Source: Shinella sp. WSJ-2
GTDB lineage: Bacteria > Pseudomonadota > Alphaproteobacteria > Rhizobiales > Rhizobiaceae
Reading direction: 5' to 3'
Length of the DNA stretch: 64,000 nucleotides
NCBI RefSeq assembly: GCF_003432075.1
Contig: NZ_QWBU01000004.1
Coordinates: 186,001-250,000 of the forward strand
Within the stretch, counting starts at the first letter, position 1; every line of letters begins with the position of its first letter. The notes beneath the pieces are model-generated. The model saw only the letters and a list, made by a program, of their open reading frames with translations. It made no database searches and was not told where the DNA came from. Shown one piece after another: positions 1-7,448 of the stretch. Position numbers and translations under genes: made by a program.

Positions 1-548
1 CCATGGTACTCTGCCTCGCCGGTATCGATTACAAGACCTATTTCGAGGGCGCGCAGTTCATCCATTTTCTGCTCGGGCCGGCGACCGTCGCGCTCGGCAT
101 TCCGCTTTACGAAAAGCTCTCGCTGGTGAAGAGCAATCTGGTGCCGATGCTCGCCGCCCTCATTGCCGGCAGCCTCACCGCCGTCGGCGCGACGGTCTTC
201 TTCGCCCATCTTCTCGGCTTCTCCTCGTCCGTCGTCGCGTCGCTTGCGCCGAAATCCACCACGGCGGCCGTCGCTATGGCGATTTCCTCCGGCCTCAACG
301 GCGATCCGGCGCTGACCGCCGCCGTCGTCGTGCTCACCGGCATCTGCGGCGCCATCATCGTCACACCGATGATGAACGCCATGCGCATCAAGGACTACAG
401 CGCCCGCGGCTTTGCCGTCGGCCTTGCCTCGCACGGCATCGGCACTGCGCGCGCCTATTCCGTGGATCCGGTCGCGGGTCTGTTTTCCGGCATCGCCATG
501 GGCCTCAACGCCGTCCTGACCTCGCTGATCGTCCATCTCTTCCTCTAA
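1..548 (+). CDS. lrgB: LrgB family membrane protein (5' end outside window)
   Basis: This is the C-terminal part of an LrgB/CidB-type inner-membrane protein. The family is linked to control of murein hydrolase export or glycolate/pyruvate-type transport, so its exact role is unsettled. About 180 residues are visible. They are mostly hydrophobic helices, with the conserved tract PKSTTAAVAMAISSGLNGDP followed by a VTPMMNAM segment and an ASHGIGTARA stretch, all typical of LrgB. Full-length members run to about 230-240 residues, so the N-terminus lies upstream of the window. An in-frame ATG at position 3 is probably internal. The partner lrgA would be expected just upstream, outside the view. 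Confidence 0.85.
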   Translation, partial: MVLCLAGIDYKTYFEGAQFIHFLLGPATVALGIPLYEKLSLVKSNLVPMLAALIAGSLTAVGATVFFAHLLGFSSSVVASLAPKSTTAAVAMAISSGLNGDPALTAAVVVLTGICGAIIVTPMMNAMRIKDYSARGFAVGLASHGIGTARAYSVDPVAGLFSGIAMGLNAVLTSLIVHLFL

Positions 549-665
549 CCGCAGCGAAGGCGGCGCCCATAGACGTCTCCAGCCAAGAGCCTGCTTGATC
601 TTCGGCCGCTTTGCTGACAGGAGCCGGGAGGTGCGGACGATCGGGTCGGCACCGTCAGGAGGCCG

Positions 666-1151
666 ATGATGCATTCCACTCCCCAGAACCATGCCCACCC
701 GCTTGGCTTCCTCATAGCCTTCGGCACCGGTGGCCTGCTGGCGCTGATGGTGCAATTCAACGGTGCGCTTGCCCATTATGGCAATTCGCTGTTCGCCTCC
801 TGGACCGCCCATGCGGCGGGGACCGTCGCGGCACTGCTTTTTCTCCTCGTTTTGCCCCGTCGGCGCCCATCTTCGCAACCAAGGCCGCCCGCGCCGCTCT
901 GGGCCTATCTCGGCGGCCTCTCGGGCGCGGCAACCGTCGTGCTCTCCTCCATGGCGGTCAATTCGCCCGCCGGCCTGCCTGGCACGCTGGCGCTTGGGCT
1001 CGCAGGGCAATTGCTCTTTGGTCTCGTCGCCGATGGCTGGGGCCTGTTCGGGCTGCCGAAACGGCGTATCACATTCAGGGATTTCGCAGCCCTCGCCCTC
1101 GTGCTCGCCGGCAGCCTGCTGATCCTTCTGGCCGGGAAGGGCGCAGCATGA
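666..1151 (+). CDS. DUF606/YdcZ-type small transporter, first half of a pair
   Basis: A 161-residue hydrophobic protein with about five membrane helices and the DUF606 (YdcZ, DMT superfamily) features LALMVQFNGAL near the N-terminus and YLGGLSGAATVVLSS in the middle. Family members are half-size relatives of EamA-type drug/metabolite exporters and probably act as dimers in the inner membrane; the substrate is unknown. The stop codon overlaps the start of the next gene by 4 bases (ATGA), so the two are translationally coupled and probably form a heterodimer. ATG codons at 666 and 669 are both possible starts. Confidence 0.8.
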   Translation: MMHSTPQNHAHPLGFLIAFGTGGLLALMVQFNGALAHYGNSLFASWTAHAAGTVAALLFLLVLPRRRPSSQPRPPAPLWAYLGGLSGAATVVLSSMAVNSPAGLPGTLALGLAGQLLFGLVADGWGLFGLPKRRITFRDFAALALVLAGSLLILLAGKGAA

Positions 1152-1576
1152 GCCCGTTTATTCTGATTGTAGGTGCTGCCGGCCTGCTCGTCGGCCTCAG
1201 CCGCCAGCTCAACGGCCGTCTCAGCCTCTCGACCTCGCCGCTGATCGCCTCCTTCTGGAATCACGTCGTCGGCTTCATCGCATTGACGCTACTCGGCCTT
1301 GCCGTCGGCGGCCTGTGGCCGGCCGGCGCTTTGAATGCGCCTTGGTACGCCTATCTCGGGGGCCCGATCGGCGTCGTCTTCGTGGCGCTCAGCAGTTGGC
1401 TCGTCGCCCGCATCGGTGCCGTCAATACGGCACTTCTCATCATCGGCGGCCAGATGGTGTGCGGCCTTGCTATCGATCTGCTTCAGTCCGGTCGGCTCTC
1501 GCTCTGGCTCTCAAGCCTCGGCGTCGTGCTCATCATGGCCGGCATGGTGGTCGCTCAGCGCCGGCCGCGCGAATAG
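1148..1576 (+). CDS. DUF606/YdcZ-type small transporter, second half of a pair
   Basis: A 142-residue membrane protein homologous to its upstream neighbour. It has the same VGLSRQLNGRLSL N-terminal pattern, a YLGGPIGVVFVALSS segment and a terminal helix ending in RRPRE. An upstream in-frame extension exists but lies inside the first gene. The ATG at 1148, overlapping the preceding stop, is the natural start. Paired DUF606 genes suggest an asymmetric dimer with opposite membrane orientation, as in paired SMR transporters. That is an inference from gene arrangement and not visible in the sequence. Confidence 0.8.
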   Translation: MSPFILIVGAAGLLVGLSRQLNGRLSLSTSPLIASFWNHVVGFIALTLLGLAVGGLWPAGALNAPWYAYLGGPIGVVFVALSSWLVARIGAVNTALLIIGGQMVCGLAIDLLQSGRLSLWLSSLGVVLIMAGMVVAQRRPRE

Positions 1577-1784
1577 ACCCCAAAGGCGATCCCATCATCG
1601 ATATTCGCACAGCCCGGCACCCCGTCTCGAAATGAGGCACGGCGGCATCCGCGCATTGCCTGCGGTCCGCCGATCGCTGGCATTCGATTCAAATTTTCTG
1701 ATCGGCCTTGAGGGTTTGCGCACCGCGACACGCCTCGCAATCATGAGTAGCTTGGTTCGGTCGGCGAGCCGGTTAGGGTCCACG

Positions 1785-1803
1785 CGGCGCCATGACGGCG
1801 CCG
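1785..1803 (+). other. GC hairpin upstream of small ORF
   Basis: CGGCGCC (1785-1791) and GGCGCCG (1797-1803) form a 7-bp stem with a 5-base loop. It lies directly before the GAGGAA ribosome-binding site of the ORF starting at 1814. It has no U-tract, so it is not a classical terminator. It could affect translation of the small ORF or be incidental in GC-rich DNA. The rest of 1577-1813 shows nothing recognisable. Confidence 0.35.
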
Positions 1804-1813
1804 ATTCGAGGAA

Positions 1814-2281
1814 ATGAACATGCCGCAGCGACGCTTCCGCTCGCCCCTACCCGAAATGCCGCCCACCGAACGCCTAGCCCGTGCCATCCGCAATATCGAC
1901 AAGCGCTTGGAGCAGGCACGCGGCAACGGTCAAACCATTCCGTTCTGCGCCTATCGCGCCCGCCGCATCCTGCAGGACGCGCTCAACCGCTGTCGGGAAA
2001 CGGGGAACGCCGGCCAGACTGCTGAACATCGCCTCTGCCGGAGCGCGCATGTTCCGGAAGAACCTAAAGATTTCAGGGGTTGCCGTAATGCGCCGTTGCA
2101 GACAGATTTGCCGGCTCGCGAATGCAATCGCGACACGCATGCCTATGAGGGGAAGAGTATGGCGTATGATTGGACCGGCGAATCCACCCGAAAGCGCAAC
2201 CGTCTGAAACTGGTTTCCGCCCTGATTCTGAGCCTCATGATCGTCGTAGGCCTGCCACTCGCCATCACGCCCCTCCTCTAA
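1814..2281 (+). CDS. Hypothetical small protein with C-terminal membrane helix
   Basis: I do not recognise this gene. The reading frame encodes 155 residues from an ATG with a good GAGGAA site 6 bases upstream. Residues 1-60 are basic and helix-like (ERLARAIRNIDKRLEQAR). Residues 61-115 look low-quality and rich in Arg, Cys and His. The last 40 residues carry a clear single transmembrane segment (LVSALILSLMIVVGLPLAIT). A second in-frame ATG at 2159 also has a strong site (GAGGGGAAG), so the real product may be a 40-residue single-pass membrane protein, with the upstream part a separate or decayed small gene. The spans are 1814-2281 (long form) and 2159-2281 (short form). Confidence 0.4.
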   Translation: MNMPQRRFRSPLPEMPPTERLARAIRNIDKRLEQARGNGQTIPFCAYRARRILQDALNRCRETGNAGQTAEHRLCRSAHVPEEPKDFRGCRNAPLQTDLPARECNRDTHAYEGKSMAYDWTGESTRKRNRLKLVSALILSLMIVVGLPLAITPLL

Positions 2282-2400
2282 GATTTTCGCACGCCTTGGC
2301 AATCCGCCGCCCCTCGAGAGGATGCGGCGGCGATTCCACTCGCATTCGCGCGCTACTGCGCGTGACCCGATGATGTGCAGCCGTACGATTTCAAAGAAGG

Positions 2401-2462
2401 CATTTACACGAGTCAAAACACTCTATAATTGTGTCTTTATAATTTCACAACTATAAGTTTGG
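2401..2462 (+). promoter_or_regulatory. AT-rich promoter region of the polysaccharide block
   Basis: The DNA just before the GNAT-like gene becomes sharply AT-rich. It contains two TATAATT elements (starting near 2424 and 2437) and a dyad TTGTG (2429-2433) / CACAA (2446-2450) with a 12-base spacer. A promoter and possible operator are likely here. The exact -35/-10 pair is not certain. The remainder of 2282-2400 shows nothing I can name. Confidence 0.4.
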
Positions 2463-3347
2463 ATGACATGGATGAGCATTCTTGGCGCCCTCCCGGAAGG
2501 TCTCGTTTGCCGGCCCATCGACGGAGCCGATTTCGATGATGTGATAAGCTGCCTGGAGCGGGGGTTTCCCGAGCGACCAAGACATCATTGGCAGAAGGCG
2601 CTTGCGCGCATGGGGCGACGGCCGGTTGTGGATGACCTGCCGCAATACGGCTATGTTCTGGACACTGCCGGGCAGATCGTCGGCGTCATGCTGACCCTGT
2701 TCTTTCGCCATGGCGCGGATGAAGGCATCCGCTGCAATCTCTCCAGCTGGGCCGTCGACGAGGCGTTTCGGGCCTATGCCGGCAAGCTGATCATGACGGC
2801 GATGCGTCGCCGCGATGTAACCTATCTCAGCATTACGCCGGCGCCTGTAACCTTGAAGGTGACGGAGGCGCTGCGTTTCAAGCGTTTTGCCGAGGGGCAG
2901 CACGCATTCCTGCCCTTGCTGAGCTTTTCAGGAGGCGGCCGAACGGTCGCGGCGCGGCCGGATACGCCGGAGCTCGATGCGTTGACGCAAAACGAGCGCC
3001 ATATCCTGCTCGAACACGCCGCGCTTGGCTGCGACGCGTTCGTCTGTATCAGGAACGGCGTCACCTATCCCTTCGTTTTCAAGGCGCGAAGCGTGCTGCG
3101 CGGGCTCGTGCCGTGCAGCCAGGTCATCTACTGCCGCTCACACGCCGATCTCAGCCTCTGTGCCGGTGCACTGGGCCGGCACCTTCTGCGCGAAGGGAAG
3201 ATCTTGGGCATCGTCGATGCCTGCGGGCCGATACAGGGATTGTTGGGCCGTTACTTTGCCGGCGTCGGGCCGAAATATGCCAAGGGGCCGAACCCACCCT
3301 GGCCCGGCGATCTCGCCTTTACGGAATTCGTCGTCTTCGGCTCGTGA
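2463..3347 (+). CDS. GNAT-fold acyltransferase-like protein of polysaccharide locus
   Basis: A 294-residue soluble protein. The layout resembles a GNAT N-acetyltransferase: an N-terminal segment (VCRPIDGADFDDVISCLERGF), a beta-rich middle (GYVLDTAGQIVGVMLTLFF), and a C-terminal part resembling the second half of similar proteins in rhizobial exopolysaccharide loci. No catalytic residue can be named with confidence. Its stop overlaps the next ATG by one base (TGATG), so it is coupled to the propeller protein. The likely role is acyl decoration of a surface polysaccharide, inferred from context. The start could also be the ATG at 2472; neither has a strong ribosome-binding site. Confidence 0.55.
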   Translation: MTWMSILGALPEGLVCRPIDGADFDDVISCLERGFPERPRHHWQKALARMGRRPVVDDLPQYGYVLDTAGQIVGVMLTLFFRHGADEGIRCNLSSWAVDEAFRAYAGKLIMTAMRRRDVTYLSITPAPVTLKVTEALRFKRFAEGQHAFLPLLSFSGGGRTVAARPDTPELDALTQNERHILLEHAALGCDAFVCIRNGVTYPFVFKARSVLRGLVPCSQVIYCRSHADLSLCAGALGRHLLREGKILGIVDACGPIQGLLGRYFAGVGPKYAKGPNPPWPGDLAFTEFVVFGS

Positions 3348-4834
3348 TGGTGCACAATCTTGCCATAGACGTCATCGTGCCACGGGAAAAACCGCGCCGC
3401 TGGCAGCGCGTGCTGATAGAGCGGCTTATCGCGGAAGGGCATGACGTCGCCGTGCTGCACGACAAGACGGCAAAGCCTTGGCCGGCCGCGGTGCATATCC
3501 TTCTTTCACTGGAACGAACCTTGTTGCGCAAACCGGGAAAGGCACTTTCCGTCCGCCTTAACACCATCGCGCAAATGCCCCGGCAACGCCTGCCCGCTCT
3601 GCGCCTCGATCTGACCGGCGATGCGGTTTCCGTTGATGTACCGACGCTAACGCTTCGCTTCGATGGCGCTGTCCTCGATCTGGCCGTCGCCGTCTGCGTC
3701 GCCATGGGACGACTTCCGGCCCTTGAAGCCGTCCTCGACGGAAAAACCATAGTCGGACGGGCCTTTCCCATGATCGACCGGCGCGAAACAACCGTATTCG
3801 GCCTTGAAGACGTGCTCGCACGAGCGGTGACGCTGCTTGTGTCAATGGTGCGCGCCTTCGCCGAAAGGCGCCTTGTCTCTCTTGGTACACCCGTACCAGC
3901 GCACGCGGCGGTGGGTTTCACACGCGCCTATGTCCTGCGGTCCCTGCCGCGCCTGGGCCGGGAGGCATGGCGTCGCCTGCGCTTCCGGCATGCCCATTGG
4001 CGGATCGGCTACCGGTGTCGCGACGGGGAAGGCGTCGCTGAAACCGGACAGCTCGGCACGGGCTGGCAGATACTGCCGGACGACGGCAATTGCTTCTATG
4101 CCGATCCCTTCCCCTTCCATTGGCAAGGTCGCGCCTACCTCTTCGTCGAGGACTACGTCCATGCCATCGGCAAAGCTGCAATTTCCGTCGTGCCCTTCGA
4201 CGACACGGGAAAATCACAGGCTCCAAGAGTCGTTTTGGAAGAACCGCACCATCTTTCCTATCCGCAGGTCTTCGCACGGGACGGCGCAGTCTGGATGCTT
4301 CCGGAAGCAAGCGCGGGCGGACGGCTCGTCCTCTACCGCGCCGTGGATTTTCCGGATCGATGGACGGCAGAAGCGGTGTTGCTCGAAGGTGAAATCTCCG
4401 ACGCGACCCTGCTCGAACATGGCGGGAAACTCTGGCTGTTCGCCACGCATCGCGACGGCCACGGCAGCACATCCGATACGCTCGTGGTGTTTTCCGCCCC
4501 TGTTCTCACCGGCCCCTGGAAGCCGCACGCGTTGAACCCGATCCTCATCGACCGGCGTCGGGCGCGGCCGGGCGGCGCCTTCATTCGGGACGGATCGGGA
4601 CGCCTTTTTCTGCCGGTGCAGGACGGAACGCTCGGCTATGGCGGCGGACTTGGCCTTGCGGAACTTCTGGCGCTCGACGACACCACGGTCCGCTTTTCCG
4701 AACCGCGCACCATCCGGACGGACGGCGACTGGCCCTATCAGCGCATTCACACGCTCAACCGCTCCGGACCGCTCGAGGTGATCGACGGCATTGCCGTGGT
4801 GCGCAAACGGCCGGGCAGCAGCAGAGCCTCATAG
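3347..4834 (+). CDS. GINT1-like beta-propeller protein (putative glycosyltransferase/hydrolase)
   Basis: A protein of 495 residues. The N-terminal ~170 residues resemble the formyltransferase-like head found in these proteins. From about residue 225 it becomes a repeated beta-strand region with signature pieces GNCFYADPFPFHWQGRAYLF, VEDYVHAIGKAAISV and LSYPQVFARDGAVWMLPEAS. This matches the five-bladed propeller of plant glucosamine inositolphosphorylceramide transferase (GINT1) N-terminal domains and GH43-like folds. Bacterial members sit in polysaccharide loci but are poorly characterised. It overlaps the GNAT-like gene by one base, and its 3' end runs 88 bases antiparallel into the next glycosyltransferase gene. 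The start at 3347 is chosen because an upstream extension would lie wholly inside the GNAT-like gene. A sugar-transfer role is an inference. Confidence 0.65.
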   Translation: MVHNLAIDVIVPREKPRRWQRVLIERLIAEGHDVAVLHDKTAKPWPAAVHILLSLERTLLRKPGKALSVRLNTIAQMPRQRLPALRLDLTGDAVSVDVPTLTLRFDGAVLDLAVAVCVAMGRLPALEAVLDGKTIVGRAFPMIDRRETTVFGLEDVLARAVTLLVSMVRAFAERRLVSLGTPVPAHAAVGFTRAYVLRSLPRLGREAWRRLRFRHAHWRIGYRCRDGEGVAETGQLGTGWQILPDDGNCFYADPFPFHWQGRAYLFVEDYVHAIGKAAISVVPFDDTGKSQAPRVVLEEPHHLSYPQVFARDGAVWMLPEASAGGRLVLYRAVDFPDRWTAEAVLLEGEISDATLLEHGGKLWLFATHRDGHGSTSDTLVVFSAPVLTGPWKPHALNPILIDRRRARPGGAFIRDGSGRLFLPVQDGTLGYGGGLGLAELLALDDTTVRFSEPRTIRTDGDWPYQRIHTLNRSGPLEVIDGIAVVRKRPGSSRAS

Positions 4835-5904
4835 GCCGCGCACATCCCGTCGGGCGCATATTGCTGCCTGAGCCGCCGTCCGGCGACGGAGAGACTGGCA
4901 GCCAGTTTCGGATCCGAGAAAAGAGCGGTCAGCCCAGCAGCGAAACCGTCCGCATCCGACGGCACGAAAAGTGCAGACGGCGCCCCCTCGGCTGTCGTCA
5001 GCACCTCCTTCAGCACATCCAGATCGGCCGCAACGACCGGCAGGCCGGCCACCGCGGCCTCGACGGCGGCAAGGCCAAAGGTTTCCGTCATCGAGGCGAA
5101 AGCATAGACGTCCCCTGCGGCGAGAAACTCGAAAATCCGGGCCGGTGGCACCTCGCCCACGAGATGCAGGCGACTGCGCACATGAAGGGTCTCGGCAAGC
5201 GCCACAAGGTGCGCTTCCTCCGGCCCCGCCCCCGCGATGGCGAGGTGCACGTCAGGGATCAGCGCCAGCGCGCGAACGAGGGCCGCCTGGTTCTTGGAAG
5301 GCGCGAGGCGGCCGGAGGACAGCACGATCGTGGCCCCGTGCGGCAGGCCGAAGGCTTTACGCGCAACCGTTCGGTCGAAAGCACTGGTGGGAGCGGCAAC
5401 GCCGTGATCGATACGATGCAGGCGTTCGCGATAGGCCGCCGGAAAGGCATCGAACTGCGTTTGCGTCCACGCGGAATTGACGACGTTGCGATGATAGAGA
5501 CCCACCCTCCCCATCAGCCGATCGATCCGCGTCAGCAGCCCGCGCATGCCATGCGCCTGCGGCGCGCCGCTCTGGTTGGCGACAATGGTGGCGGCGCCGC
5601 AAAACCGGGCGGCGAGCGTGCCGGCAATGTTGCCGTAATGCTGGAACGAGAGGACAGCATCCGGCCGCGCCTTGCGCATATAGCCGACGAGACCAAGCAC
5701 CGCGCGCATCTGGCCAAACGCTCCCCGTGGCGGCTCGGCGAGGATGAAATCGGCATGTGGATCGCTGTTGTAAACATCGGTCTTGCGGTAGAGGAAGACC
5801 GTCCGCACGTCGTGCCCACGCGCCCGCAGCCCCTCGCCCAGCATATCGGAAATGCGTTGCGCCCCACCGGCTTCCGCCTGCGTCTGAACCTGGATGATCT
5901 TCAT
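4747..5904 (-). CDS. GT4 family glycosyltransferase
   Basis: A cytoplasmic glycosyltransferase of 385 residues with a GT-B fold. The N-terminus MKIIQVQTQAEAGGAQRIS is the usual GT4 opening. The C-terminal domain carries LSSGRLAPSKNQAALVRAL, a donor-binding region ending in SMTETFGLAAVEAAVAGLPVV (the EX7E motif, E-x7-E) and VVAADLDVLKEVL. It probably adds one sugar during synthesis of the lipid-linked repeat unit. Its ATG overlaps the stop of the flippase gene by 4 bases, so the two are coupled. Its 3' end overlaps the convergent propeller gene by 88 bases, which is more than usual. Confidence 0.85.
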   Translation of the reverse strand: MKIIQVQTQAEAGGAQRISDMLGEGLRARGHDVRTVFLYRKTDVYNSDPHADFILAEPPRGAFGQMRAVLGLVGYMRKARPDAVLSFQHYGNIAGTLAARFCGAATIVANQSGAPQAHGMRGLLTRIDRLMGRVGLYHRNVVNSAWTQTQFDAFPAAYRERLHRIDHGVAAPTSAFDRTVARKAFGLPHGATIVLSSGRLAPSKNQAALVRALALIPDVHLAIAGAGPEEAHLVALAETLHVRSRLHLVGEVPPARIFEFLAAGDVYAFASMTETFGLAAVEAAVAGLPVVAADLDVLKEVLTTAEGAPSALFVPSDADGFAAGLTALFSDPKLAASLSVAGRRLRQQYAPDGMCAAYEALLLPGRLRTTAMPSITSSGPERLSV

Positions 5905-7256
5905 GAGCGGCCTTTCAGTAGAAGGCGGACGGCGGTGGCGTCCTGCCCGGTGAAGAACCCGAAGACGGACGGATCGATACCGATCTGCCGGCGGGTGATC
6001 GTCGCGCCGAGCATGCACCAGGCCGCCATCGTGCCGGCCATGCCGAGCGCCGCGCCGACCGGACCGAGCAAAAGGGTCAGCCCGGCCGTGACGGCAAGGC
6101 CGAGCGTGTTGACGACGACCAGCGTGCGAAAAAGCTCCCGCTGCAGGCCCGTCAGTTGCATGGTGAGCTCCGTCGGCCCGCAGGCCGTGCCGATGACGGC
6201 GCCGAGGCCGAGAAGGATCAGCGCAGCGTGCAGCGTGCCGGTCGCATAGGCGGGGTCGAAGATGGCGAGGATGGGCCGACCGAACAGCACGAACACGACA
6301 AGCATGGCAAGAGCCAGCGCAAAACCGCCGATGGCCGCAAGGCCGGTCAGGCGCTGCACATGCTCGCGCTCGCCCCGGTGAAAGGCACCTGATATCTGTG
6401 GTGCAACCGCCTGGTTGATGCCGTTCAACGCCAGCACCGCAAGACGCATGACGCGGTCGGCGACAAAAATCCCGCCCGCCGCCTCCGGCCCGAGGATCGC
6501 CGCGACCAGAAGCGTGCTCGCCTGCCCGAGCGCCGGCGGCAGCGCCGTGACACCCCAGAGACCGAGCGTCACCGTATTGAACTCTGCCTTCTGCGCCGGC
6601 GTCAGCGGTCCGCGCAAGTTGCGGTATGTGTCGCGCAGGAGAATGATCGTCTGTGGCAGAACGCAAAGGAGAAGCAGCCCTGCCGAGAGCGTTGTCGCAG
6701 TGACCGCACTCAGGCCCTGCGCGAAAAAGCCGGAGAAGGCGAAGACCAGGATAGCCACCACGCGCCACACGATATCGCGCGGCAAGAGGCCGCCGAAGAG
6801 GTCGTTCTTGGCGCGCAGGGCGCAGGCTGTGAATTCCGACCAGCCGAGCGCAAGCGTCAATCCGGCGGTTGCCAGAATGAGCGACTGCCATTCCGGCACG
6901 CCGGCGATGGGCATAAGCGCAACCGCCGCGACAAGCAGCGTGGAAACGGTAAGGCCTATCAGGGTCAGGCGCATCGCTCGGACCATCAGGCCGTTGGCCG
7001 ATGCGATATCCCCGATGCCGGCATATTGCGGCCAGAAGCGCAAGACGGCGGCGTGCTGGCCGACAATCGAGAAAAAGGAAACAAGGCTCGCCCCCGCATA
7101 GGCCGTGCTGAACAGTCCGAATTGCCGCTGATCCGTCACCATGGCCGCGGCCATGAAGAGCAGGAAGGTGAGGCCGGCGCTCGCAAGCTTAATGATGCCG
7201 GCAGCGGCGCCGTGCCGGACGAGCGTGCGGATCGGAAGTCGTTCGCCTTTGGACAC
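5901..7256 (-). CDS. Wzx-like polysaccharide flippase (MATE/MOP superfamily)
   Basis: A 451-residue integral membrane protein with about 12-14 predicted helices and no soluble domain. Features typical of the polysaccharide transporter branch are an early FGLFSTAYAGASLVSFFS segment and a mid-protein GIFVADRVMRLAVLALNGINQAVAPQ-type tract. It would flip undecaprenyl-linked repeat units across the inner membrane for Wzy-dependent assembly. The start is a GTG at 7256. The gene is divergent from the Wzz-like gene across a 192-bp intergenic region and coupled to the GT4 gene behind it. Confidence 0.8.
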   Translation of the reverse strand: MSKGERLPIRTLVRHGAAAGIIKLASAGLTFLLFMAAAMVTDQRQFGLFSTAYAGASLVSFFSIVGQHAAVLRFWPQYAGIGDIASANGLMVRAMRLTLIGLTVSTLLVAAVALMPIAGVPEWQSLILATAGLTLALGWSEFTACALRAKNDLFGGLLPRDIVWRVVAILVFAFSGFFAQGLSAVTATTLSAGLLLLCVLPQTIILLRDTYRNLRGPLTPAQKAEFNTVTLGLWGVTALPPALGQASTLLVAAILGPEAAGGIFVADRVMRLAVLALNGINQAVAPQISGAFHRGEREHVQRLTGLAAIGGFALALAMLVVFVLFGRPILAIFDPAYATGTLHAALILLGLGAVIGTACGPTELTMQLTGLQRELFRTLVVVNTLGLAVTAGLTLLLGPVGAALGMAGTMAAWCMLGATITRRQIGIDPSVFGFFTGQDATAVRLLLKGRS

Positions 7257-7448
7257 GAAATACCCTATAAATGGAATTCTCTGTCACGATGCGCTCAATG
7301 CGCGCATTCCGGGATAGACTCAATCCCGCCGCGGCGCTATCGAAAACGCTCGCAATGGTTACTTTCGAAATCTTTAACCATACCTGTGGTAGTAACTCTT
7401 TTGACAACCTGACCGTTCGGGCAGGTGTAAAAGGCAGAGACGGCAGGC
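7257..7448. promoter_or_regulatory. Divergent intergenic region between flippase and Wzz-like genes
   Basis: This 192-bp gap separates two divergently read polysaccharide genes and so must hold promoters for both. On the + strand a perfect TTGACA at 7401-7406 lies 43 bases before the Wzz-like start and could be a -35 element. The matching -10 is poor (TGTAAA at 7426-7431, spacer 19). No strong operator dyad is visible. Confidence 0.4.
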
